From positions 1-29,465 of IMG/VR virus record IMGVR_UViG_3300042934_000760: a stretch of 29,465 nt of DNA; one strand, written 5' to 3'. The stretch comes from a virus. Position 1 is the first letter of the stretch, and each line of letters opens with the position of its first letter. This document shows positions 24,066 to 29,465 of the stretch, one piece after another. The notes beneath the pieces are model-generated. The model ran no database searches, was not told the DNA's origin, and saw nothing but the letters and a program-made list of their open reading frames with translations. The position numbers and the translations under genes are program-made.

Positions 24066-24493
24066 AGCTTGTACAAGTTGATGACGTTCCCATTCCAGAC
24101 TGGCTGCTTGAAGCAGCCTTCTGCCAACCCAATAAGGCTTACATCAGTGAAAGATCGATTCAAGACTTCGCGTGGGACGTCCTCCTCCCGCTGGCGCGTC
24201 GTCATCCTGACGTTAACATTTCTTTGCGGCCCTGTTCCAACCATGTCCACATCGGCGATGTTGGCCTGACGCCGCACAACCACTTGCCACATGCGTTTAC
24301 CTCTGTCCTCTATCTGGAGGATTCAATGGGTGAACTCGTGCTCAACCCGGATACTGCTGAAGAGCGCATGATCAACCCGATCAAAGGCCGCTTTGTGATG
24401 TTTGCAGGTGACATCATGCATTCGGTGAACCCATCCCCTTGTCCAGAACTACGCATCTCCTTGGTGACGAACTATGAATACCCCTCCGTATAA
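24062..24493 (+). CDS. 2-oxoglutarate/Fe(II) oxygenase-like protein
   Basis: 143 residues. The double-stranded beta-helix pattern is seen in PHNHLPHAFTSVLYLED, GELVL and GRFVMFAGDIMHSVNP..ELRISLVTN. Likely iron ligands are H72 or H74, an acidic residue (E91) and H120, with R131 as the 2-oxoglutarate anchor, as in the family of short phage and bacterial 2OG oxygenases. I start at the ATG at 24062, overlapping the rSAM-6 stop; a longer frame from 24008 would lie inside rSAM-6. It probably hydroxylates a protein or small molecule in the same pathway. The acidic ligand is not certain. Confidence 0.75.
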   Translation: MKLVQVDDVPIPDWLLEAAFCQPNKAYISERSIQDFAWDVLLPLARRHPDVNISLRPCSNHVHIGDVGLTPHNHLPHAFTSVLYLEDSMGELVLNPDTAEERMINPIKGRFVMFAGDIMHSVNPSPCPELRISLVTNYEYPSV

Positions 24494-24911
24494 AGACTAT
24501 CAGCGCCTGTACAACGAACTGGTGCAAGAACACCCTGACGACTTCGGCAACTTCGAGTACATCGAAGAAGACGAGATCGTACAGAACGCGCTCAAGTACT
24601 TCGACAGCGCCACGTTCCCGCTGATCTACCCGGCCAAGAGCTACGCGGTGGCTTTGATCTACGCGTTCAAGATCAAAGAGGTCTACGGTGTGCCTGTGTT
24701 GGAGACGTTGAACGACCCCGACCTGTTCTTAGGCCAAGACCCGTACTTCGTGCCGTACAGCTGCGACCCTGAAAGTTACCAAGGCATCATTGCCGCGCTG
24801 CAAGACCGTCCGGGTTGGCTTGGACAGGGCTGGGCACCGAAGTCAGTCGAGTACTTCAACCTCGAGTGCACCGAGGAGGGGATCAACAAAGTACTGGACG
24901 CCATGAAATGA
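24474..24911 (+). CDS. Unknown small protein in the oxygenase group
   Basis: 145 residues, unrecognised. Acidic, rich in Tyr, Phe, Pro and Asp/Glu (MNTPPYKDYQRLYNELVQEH), without cysteine clusters or His motifs and without membrane segments. It overlaps the previous oxygenase by 20 bases and the next by an ATGA (24908-24911). The embedding between two oxygenases suggests a joint role, perhaps as a substrate or a specificity partner, but the sequence does not show it. Confidence 0.78.
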   Translation: MNTPPYKDYQRLYNELVQEHPDDFGNFEYIEEDEIVQNALKYFDSATFPLIYPAKSYAVALIYAFKIKEVYGVPVLETLNDPDLFLGQDPYFVPYSCDPESYQGIIAALQDRPGWLGQGWAPKSVEYFNLECTEEGINKVLDAMK

Positions 24912-25465
24912 ACCTGATCGAGCCGTGGAAGATTCAGATCGGTCAGTTCAACCTGGCCGACAAGTTTGACATGGAACAATTTGCAACCGAGGTGTACACC
25001 CTGTACGCCATGACTGGAGGGGAAGACGAGGCTCAGTCCAAGTTAGACCCTGACCTCTTCCCTTTAATCCTGGAAATGCGTGATGCTGTCATTACACCCG
25101 CTGTACGTGAGTTTACCCAAAGTTGCTTTGACTACCCTCTTGACGATTTCGACGTTGAGACCAACGGAAAATGGATTCCGCCGGGCGAAGGACTCTATCC
25201 CCATTATCACCCCAGCTCCTGCTTCTCTGCCATCGTTTACCCTGGGGATTCCCCCAGCGCTCTGAACCTGTTTGACCCGCGGGGCAATGCGTGCCGTGGG
25301 TACCCGAAAGCCATTCGGGACAAGTTCATGACCAAGATGCAGATCTCACCCAAAGCCGGGGACGTCTATATCCTGCCCAGTTACATTCAGCACAGCGTTT
25401 CGTATGTACAAGAGGAGACTCGCCTCTCGCTGCTGCATGAATACTACCCACGCAATACAAGGTGA
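24908..25465 (+). CDS. 2OG-Fe(II) oxygenase (tandem copy A)
   Basis: 185 residues. The beta-helix core carries HYH (H99, H101), NLFDPRG with D123, and IQHSV with H162, followed by R172 in the RLSLL strand: a complete iron and 2-oxoglutarate set of the 2OG-FeII_Oxy_5 style (H.H....S..YP.......DPR...G.....PSY.QH). The first 60 residues form a helical lead (MNLIEPWKIQIGQFNLADKF). The neighbouring gene has the same residues at the same positions. The start is the ATG at 24908, overlapping the previous stop; a frame beginning at 24815 would lie within the preceding gene. The likely action is hydroxylation of a protein or metabolite. Confidence 0.88.
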   Translation: MNLIEPWKIQIGQFNLADKFDMEQFATEVYTLYAMTGGEDEAQSKLDPDLFPLILEMRDAVITPAVREFTQSCFDYPLDDFDVETNGKWIPPGEGLYPHYHPSSCFSAIVYPGDSPSALNLFDPRGNACRGYPKAIRDKFMTKMQISPKAGDVYILPSYIQHSVSYVQEETRLSLLHEYYPRNTR

Positions 25466-25469
25466 CTAC

Positions 25470-26018
25470 ATGGAAATCTTTCAACCGTGGCAAATCAAAC
25501 TTGCGCGCGTCAACATCGCTGACAAAGTCGACCTCGAAGCGTTGACCGGCGAGATCCACACCCTGCACTGCCTGTCGCCTCGTGAATCGGCCGTGCCGCA
25601 TCCGGTGACGGAGGATCAGTTCCCGCTGATCTGTGCCCTGCGTGATGGGTTGCTGACCGATCTGGCCAAGGACTACATCAAGGAAGCCTTCGGCGTAGAA
25701 CCTGAGAACATGACCATCGACACCTTTGGTAAGTGGTTCACCAAAGGCGAAGCATTGGGTTCTCACCTGCACGGTAATTCGTTGGTGACCAGCGTGTTCT
25801 ACCCGGCCACGTACGGCAACGGCATGACAATGGTTGACCCACGTTTCAACGCCAGCCGCGGTTACCCGCGCAGCATCCGTGACAACCACTTCGGCGATCA
25901 TGTCCTGCGCCCAGTAGCCGGTGACGTGTTCTTCGTCCCCAGTTACGTGCAGCATTCCATTGCACCCGTCGGTGAAGACCTGCGTGTGTCGCTGATCAAC
26001 GACTTCTTCTTCCAATAA
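25470..26018 (+). CDS. 2OG-Fe(II) oxygenase (tandem copy B)
   Basis: 182 residues, paralogue of the gene just upstream. H99, H101, D123, H162 and R172 fall at exactly the same residue numbers as in copy A, and stretches such as RGYPRSIRD and GDVFFVPSYVQHS are near copies. It begins MEIFQPWQIKLARVNIADK. AAGGTGA lies just before the ATG at 25470; a longer frame from 25404 is antithetical to the overlap with copy A and is rejected. Two such enzymes side by side suggest different sites or substrates. It ends the run of iron enzymes and is followed 10 bases later by an unknown gene. Confidence 0.88.
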   Translation: MEIFQPWQIKLARVNIADKVDLEALTGEIHTLHCLSPRESAVPHPVTEDQFPLICALRDGLLTDLAKDYIKEAFGVEPENMTIDTFGKWFTKGEALGSHLHGNSLVTSVFYPATYGNGMTMVDPRFNASRGYPRSIRDNHFGDHVLRPVAGDVFFVPSYVQHSIAPVGEDLRVSLINDFFFQ

Positions 26019-26028
26019 GGACCCTCTC

Positions 26029-26679
26029 ATGGCCGATGAAGCCCAACCTGACCTGTACATGGGTCCTGACCGCGGGGAGTTCCTCGTGGCCCGTCTGGAC
26101 ACCGCGGACGGTCTGTTCGTGGATGTCAACTGCCGTATCAAGAAAGCCTCGGTGTTCAACTTTGCCAGCCAGTACGCGTACGCATTGGTGGGCTACCAGA
26201 TCGAATACTGGCCCAAGGATGCCAAAGCCCCGTACGAAGGCGGCACGGCGCAGATCTACCGTCCCAAGGACCGTCCTGACTTCTCGACGTTCTACCTGCG
26301 GATCAAGGTCTCCAGTACCAGCAAGATGCTCTACCTGGAAGATGCGATCATCAACGATTTCATCACCAGCAAGCACCTGCTCAACGGCCTGTACCTTGAT
26401 GACTACACCAAAGCCGCTCAACAGCAGCTGGACAGTATCAAGATCAAGCGCCGGGTGAAAGCGACGGATGTGGAATACTACAACGGTGTGCACACCACTC
26501 GTTATGAGTCGTCGGCCTCTGCGCCGTTGACCCAAACCGAAGCGTGGATGCAGTACTCGGCCAACATCGTGAACAGCGATCGCGACGACACCCTGCGTTA
26601 CATCCGCGATGTTCCTTTCGTCAGCCTGAAAGACATGGTCGACAAGATCGTGGCGGATTTCATGGCTGCACAGTCTTAA
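26029..26679 (+). CDS. Unknown phage protein
   Basis: 216 residues, unrecognised. It starts MADEAQPDLYMGPDRGEFLV and is beta-rich in the first 110 residues, helical later, with a disordered Ser/Ala part (SSASAPLTQTEA). AAGGA lies upstream. It sits between the oxygenases and the lysin, 10 bases before the latter, in the same plus-strand unit. It could be a virion protein; there is no direct evidence. Confidence 0.8.
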   Translation: MADEAQPDLYMGPDRGEFLVARLDTADGLFVDVNCRIKKASVFNFASQYAYALVGYQIEYWPKDAKAPYEGGTAQIYRPKDRPDFSTFYLRIKVSSTSKMLYLEDAIINDFITSKHLLNGLYLDDYTKAAQQQLDSIKIKRRVKATDVEYYNGVHTTRYESSASAPLTQTEAWMQYSANIVNSDRDDTLRYIRDVPFVSLKDMVDKIVADFMAAQS

Positions 26680-26689
26680 CGGAGGACGT

Positions 26690-27388
26690 ATGTCCGACTT
26701 GTATAAACAGCTTCAACGTGACCTGAAAGCGCTGGGTCTGTACACCGGTGAGCCAGACGGTTCGTGGGGTCCTTTGTCCCACGGCGCGTTCGTCAACGCC
26801 CGTCGTTCTGTCGGTAATCCACCGAAGGGTATGACACCGTTGCTGCTGAGCTACTGTAAGGCTACTGCTTGGTCCAACCGCGTCTCTGATGAGTTCGTGC
26901 GCAAGACCAAGAAGATCGCTGTGGACCTGAAGTTGCCGTGGGATGGCGCTGACACCATGATGGCCTGCATGGCCTTCGAAACCGGCGGCAAGTTCAGCCC
27001 TACTGTGAAGAACGGTGCAGGTGCTCCTTACTACGGGATCATCCAGTTCGGTGAAGACGCTGCGACCGATGCTGGCACTACCTTGCCTGCCTTGCTGAAG
27101 ATGACCGCCGAGCAACAGCTCGACTACGTCTACAACTTCTTCAAGCCGTACACCGGCAAGCTGAAAACCATCAGCGACATCTACATGCGCATCCTCCTGC
27201 CTAAAGCGGTGGGTCAGCCTGAAGACTACGTGCTGTTCAGTGAAGCGAATACCAAGTCCAAGGCGTACCTCCAGAACAAAGGTCTGGATGCCAACCGTGA
27301 CGGCCTGGTGACCAAAGCAGAAGCCTCTGCCAAGGTAGCGCAGAAGTACGTTGAAGGGCTCAACCCCATCAACCTGAAAGTTGCGTAA
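26690..27388 (+). CDS. Lysozyme/transglycosylase-like peptidoglycan hydrolase
   Basis: 232 residues. Residues 1-40 resemble a peptidoglycan-binding repeat (LQRDLKALGLYTGEPDGSWG). A lysozyme-like (SLT-type) domain follows, with the probable catalytic E97 in MACMAFETGGKFSP and the substrate-groove motif YYGIIQF (114-120), then a helical half with TAEQQLDYVYNFFKPY. Near the end, DANRDGLVTKAE (D200, N202, D204, V207, E211) is a perfect EF-hand calcium loop. There is no signal peptide. It may be the endolysin, needing a holin, or a tail-associated lysin. GGAGG precedes the ATG. It is the last gene of the long plus-strand block, ending at a hairpin. Confidence 0.87.
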   Translation: MSDLYKQLQRDLKALGLYTGEPDGSWGPLSHGAFVNARRSVGNPPKGMTPLLLSYCKATAWSNRVSDEFVRKTKKIAVDLKLPWDGADTMMACMAFETGGKFSPTVKNGAGAPYYGIIQFGEDAATDAGTTLPALLKMTAEQQLDYVYNFFKPYTGKLKTISDIYMRILLPKAVGQPEDYVLFSEANTKSKAYLQNKGLDANRDGLVTKAEASAKVAQKYVEGLNPINLKVA

Positions 27389-27410
27389 ACAAAGAAAAAA
27401 GAAACAACGC

Positions 27411-27444
27411 TACTCTCCACCAGCCGCAAGGCTGGTGGAGAGTA
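27411..27444. terminator. Bidirectional hairpin terminator
   Basis: Perfect 15-base arms TACTCTCCACCAGCC (27411-27425) and GGCTGGTGGAGAGTA (27430-27444) with a GCAA tetraloop of the stable GNRA type. It lies between the lysin (plus) and a minus-strand gene stopping at 27450. Confidence 0.88.
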
Positions 27445-27449
27445 TGCTG

Positions 27450-27704
27450 TCAATGGTGGTCTTTCTCGTACTTGGTCTTGATGCCGTTGACAACTTTGCT
27501 GAGGTTCTTGTCGAAGTTCAGCGCAGAGACATCGTGACCACGACGTTCAAACGACTCGCGCGTCTTGGACGTGATCCGTTTCCAGTACGTTTCATTACGC
27601 GGTGCGTCTTTGTCTTGGCGCTCATTGTGACCCGCGGCCAGACGGTAGAGCTGTGCACGCAACTCTTCTTCGGTTGTAGGTGCAGCAGGACGAGTGGCTT
27701 CCAT
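27450..27704 (-). CDS. Unknown small protein
   Basis: 84 residues, highly charged (MEATRPAAPTTEEELRAQLY), unrecognised; helical with many Arg, Lys and Glu. It begins at the ATG at 27704 with AAGGAG upstream; a longer frame to 27809 would lie inside the next gene. No membrane segment. Last gene of the minus-strand group. Confidence 0.78.
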   Translation of the reverse strand: MEATRPAAPTTEEELRAQLYRLAAGHNERQDKDAPRNETYWKRITSKTRESFERRGHDVSALNFDKNLSKVVNGIKTKYEKDHH

Positions 27705-27714
27705 GACGTGCTCC

Positions 27715-28248
27715 TTAATGCACAGTGCTGGTGGGTACGTGAACGGCAGGCTTGTGTGGAAACGCCATGGACTCACGCCCAGTCTGCACACGGTTGACCG
27801 AAGGACCAACTACAGGTGCCACGCCATAGCGAACACCGTCCATTTCAACCCACCCAGCAGCTAAGTAATCGCCGCAGAACATGCGCAGCACGTACTCTTC
27901 CGAGCGATTGCTGGCCGCACGCCCCAGACCAACTGACACGTCAATCACCGAATCCATAGCCAGTGCTTGCTGCATCGGTTCGATCGGGATGATGTCCCAA
28001 TCCATCTCCTGCGAGATGAAGAGCATGGCAGTCAGGAAGACCACGCGCTCGTTTTCCAACTTGTCCGCAAAGTTCATGCGGTGCACGAGCATGCCAATGG
28101 CTGTCAAGCGCAGGGTCATCTGACTTTCGTCTTTGATGGCTTTGAACTCGTCAATGGCCAGTTGCAGAGCAATGGACACGCCTTCGCAGAACATCTGCTC
28201 GTAAGCAGTACGGACAGCCAGTTCAGTACGGATTTGTTTCAGGTTCAT
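27715..28248 (-). CDS. Unknown phage protein
   Basis: 177 residues, unrecognised. Largely helical, rich in Met and Ala, and starts MNLKQIRTELAVRTAYEQMF; ends in a flexible Pro/Val/His tail (AFPHKPAVHVPTSTVH). GGAG lies before the ATG. It is followed closely by the small gene at 27450. No catalytic motif seen. Confidence 0.8.
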   Translation of the reverse strand: MNLKQIRTELAVRTAYEQMFCEGVSIALQLAIDEFKAIKDESQMTLRLTAIGMLVHRMNFADKLENERVVFLTAMLFISQEMDWDIIPIEPMQQALAMDSVIDVSVGLGRAASNRSEEYVLRMFCGDYLAAGWVEMDGVRYGVAPVVGPSVNRVQTGRESMAFPHKPAVHVPTSTVH

Positions 28249-28270
28249 GGTGTATCTCCAAAGATGTTGG

Positions 28271-28540
28271 TTAAGGGTATTTGAACAGCGTAGGTTTCAT
28301 GGCACCTTTCAAGTACACGAGGCCCGTGAAAGCGACCCCTGTGTCCTTGTAAGTTTCCGTGGATAGGTCGAAGAGGTAGAGTTCTACCTGAGCAGTAGAC
28401 TCAAAGAACACCACTTCGGGCTCGTATGCCCACACGCCCGTGCACGAGCGTTTGTAATACACTACAACGTATTGCGCCGAGACCGGCCAGCTAAGGTCCC
28501 GGAACTTTGTGCTCAGATCAAACACAGGCTGCGTGAGCAT
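28271..28540 (-). CDS. Unknown small protein
   Basis: 89 residues, beta-rich with many Tyr, Val and Phe (SAQYVVVYYKRSCTGVWAYE), unrecognised and without membrane helix. GGAG precedes the ATG. It stands between two hairpin-separated small genes and ends with FKYP. A small accessory protein of early phage genes is plausible but not shown. Confidence 0.78.
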   Translation of the reverse strand: MLTQPVFDLSTKFRDLSWPVSAQYVVVYYKRSCTGVWAYEPEVVFFESTAQVELYLFDLSTETYKDTGVAFTGLVYLKGAMKPTLFKYP

Positions 28541-28561
28541 GACATTCTCCGAAGTGGCCCA

Positions 28562-28587
28562 CCACCAGTCCCGCTAAGGACTGGTGG
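28562..28587. terminator. Hairpin between small minus-strand genes
   Basis: Arms CCACCAGTCC (28562-28571) and GGACTGGTGG (28578-28587), loop CGCTAA; outer GCCCA/TGGGC (28557-28561 and 28590-28594) can pair. It touches the stop of the gene at 28594. No T-run follows on the minus strand, so it may terminate weakly or protect the mRNA end. Confidence 0.6.
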
Positions 28588-28593
28588 CTTGGG

Positions 28594-28794
28594 CTATGTG
28601 GGGACTTTGCGATGCTCCTCGAGCACGCGTTTAAGTTCTTCTTCAATCAGTGCTGGGTTACTATCAAGCATGCCGCAGATATCCTTTACACAGTGACCTT
28701 CAAGAACCAGTGTCGTCATGACCCGCGTTCTCGCCAATAACACCGCCATCGGATGCGGTATGGTAATTGTTTCTTGCGTCTTTAGTGCTGCCAT
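28594..28794 (-). CDS. Unknown small protein, possibly regulatory
   Basis: 66 residues from the ATG at 28794, which has AAGGAG upstream; a frame to 28815 is not needed. Starts MAALKTQETITIPHPM and has two helices (MAVLLARTRVMTTLVLEGHC and the last 20 residues). The segment GHCVKDICGMLDSNPALIEEELKRVLE reads like the helix-turn-helix of a small regulator, but the match is weak. Confidence 0.72.
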   Translation of the reverse strand: MAALKTQETITIPHPMAVLLARTRVMTTLVLEGHCVKDICGMLDSNPALIEEELKRVLEEHRKVPT

Positions 28795-28804
28795 GCCGTG
28801 CTCC

Positions 28805-29107
28805 TTACGAGGCATAGATGGTGATTTGTACAGCGTCGCCGTAGTGTTCCACTGCCTCTTCGAAATTATCGAACTCGAAGTGCTCTACGGTTGGCTGGTC
28901 GCCATCTTCTGGATTGATAGGTGTAACAGTGCGGTCCACTTCCCAGTGCACCTTGCCTTCATTGTCGCAGACGCGGAACAGGTCCGCTTCGTAGATTTCC
29001 CCGACCTTCTCATCTTTCCACATGCAGTGGGCCAACTTAACGGTCACAGCAGCCACAGTGTTATCAGCACCGGGAACATACGGCAGATCATTGAGTGTGC
29101 GTACCAT
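28805..29107 (-). CDS. Unknown small acidic protein
   Basis: 100 residues, acidic, beta-rich (MVRTLNDLPYVPGADNTVAA), unrecognised. GAGG lies before the ATG. Its stop TAA overlaps the ribosome site of the next gene (TAAGGAG), so the two are coupled. The acidic surface recalls small phage proteins that mimic DNA or inhibit host factors, but that is only an impression. Confidence 0.75.
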   Translation of the reverse strand: MVRTLNDLPYVPGADNTVAAVTVKLAHCMWKDEKVGEIYEADLFRVCDNEGKVHWEVDRTVTPINPEDGDQPTVEHFEFDNFEEAVEHYGDAVQITIYAS

Positions 29108-29212
29108 GGTGTTATCCTCATTAACAGGTTAGGGTAGATTATTCTTGCTACTCACCCTATTAATGTATTGCCATAAATTCGTGGAATCGATTACCCCAAC
29201 ACACGGCATAGT

Positions 29213-29260
29213 GCATCCAGGAGCGACGGTGTCAATGCACCTGTCGCTTACCTGGGATGC
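29213..29260 (-). ncRNA. Structured leader with possible 7-codon peptide
   Basis: On the minus strand, 29260-29213 can fold into one long stem: GCATC/GATGC, CAGG/CCTG, GCGAC/GTCGC and GGTG/CACC around a CATTGA loop, broken by small bulges. Just upstream, AGGAG (29285-29281) lies nine bases before an ATG at 29271 opening a seven-codon frame Met-Ala-Pro-Glu-His-Pro-Arg-stop that ends inside the left arm. This resembles a leader peptide plus attenuator-type hairpin upstream of the gene starting at 29107. It may instead be a terminator of the membrane gene at 29312-29461, although no T-run follows. The other bases of the gap 29108-29311 show nothing clear. Confidence 0.4.
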
Positions 29261-29311
29261 TCCGGAGCCATGGGTACCAACTCCTATATTAAATACCAAG
29301 GTTGGAATTTT

Positions 29312-29461
29312 TTACCTTTCTACTGAAATGGCTTCCAACACATGGGCTATAACAATCAGGCTAATCAACAGTGTAATCGCCTGTAGAGTGACAAGATGCC
29401 AGATGTGGTGCTTCTTGTGGTACTCGTCCATCAGCAGCCTGTTGGTGTGATAGACGGACAT
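29312..29461 (-). CDS. Small membrane protein
   Basis: 49 residues, starting MSVYHTNRLLMDEYHKKHHI, with a single hydrophobic helix (about residues 24-45, LVTLQAITLLISLIVIAHVL) and a short polar end. The ATG at 29461 is four bases from the window edge, so the ribosome site and any earlier start cannot be judged. Small one-helix proteins of this kind include phage lysis regulators and superinfection factors, but no family is recognised. The plus-strand frame over the same stretch is a shadow. Confidence 0.6.
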   Translation of the reverse strand: MSVYHTNRLLMDEYHKKHHIWHLVTLQAITLLISLIVIAHVLEAISVER

Positions 29462-29465
29462 GGCT

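Noticed and set aside
25404-25469. Earlier start of the second tandem oxygenase
   Set aside because: It would lie within copy A in another frame; the ATG at 25470 has AAGGTGA and gives active-site residue numbers identical to copy A.
29108-29311. tRNA gene in the gap near the window end
   Set aside because: A GGTAATCGATTCC-like stretch recalls a T-arm, but no cloverleaf or acceptor stem can be formed; the clear stem is a single long hairpin. No tRNA was seen elsewhere in the window.
29145-29450. Plus-strand 101-codon frame at the window end
   Set aside because: It is antisense to a small membrane protein frame and to the hairpin, without a ribosome site.

Overview
The window looks like part of the genome of a large contractile-tailed bacteriophage (myovirus), probably a jumbo phage of a Gram-negative host. 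Evidence: a baseplate spike gene next to a PAAR spike-tip gene, two long tail fibres built from NPHQVTKAQVGLG repeats, a peptidoglycan-degrading lysin, a candidate spanin pair (which implies an outer membrane), a phage-type RNase H and Rad50/SbcC-like ATPase, very tight gene packing with ATGA/TAATG overlaps, and convergent blocks closed by strong hairpin terminators. The base and codon style would suit a Pseudomonas-like host, but the sequence does not prove a host.

Layout: 1-2751 (minus) holds a partial unknown gene, RNase H, a lipoprotein-like gene and a membrane coiled-coil gene. 2835-4196 (plus) is an unknown, possibly virion protein. 4243-8124 (minus) has three unknown proteins and the Rad50/gp46-like ATPase. 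8188-9296 (plus) has spike and PAAR. 9331-10605 (minus) is unknown. 10751-14647 (plus) has two paralogous tail fibres. 14690-26018 (plus) is the remarkable part: six radical SAM enzymes, one JmjC/cupin-like and three 2-oxoglutarate/Fe(II) oxygenase-like proteins, a protein with a CHxxCHxxCHC-GRR tail, and several unknown proteins. 26029-27388 (plus) adds an unknown protein and the lysin. 27450-29461 (minus) carries six small unknown genes.

Proposed exciting system: an unusually dense phage-borne set of radical and iron enzymes next to the tail fibre genes. All six radical SAM proteins keep CX3CX2C, and all six also end in a CX2CX5C cysteine cluster of the SPASM type, typical of enzymes that modify peptides and proteins. 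The 179-residue protein at 16258-16797, just after the first radical SAM gene, ends in a CX3CX3C/His track and Gly-Arg-Arg, making it a credible peptide-type substrate. The oxygenases could hydroxylate the same or neighbouring proteins, for example the tail fibres. An internal terminator at 19712-19744 splits the region into two transcription units: tail fibre/JmjC-like/rSAM-1/Cys-rich/two unknowns/rSAM-2, and rSAM-3 to rSAM-6/oxygenases/lysin. The substrate assignment is inference; the motifs are read directly from the sequence.
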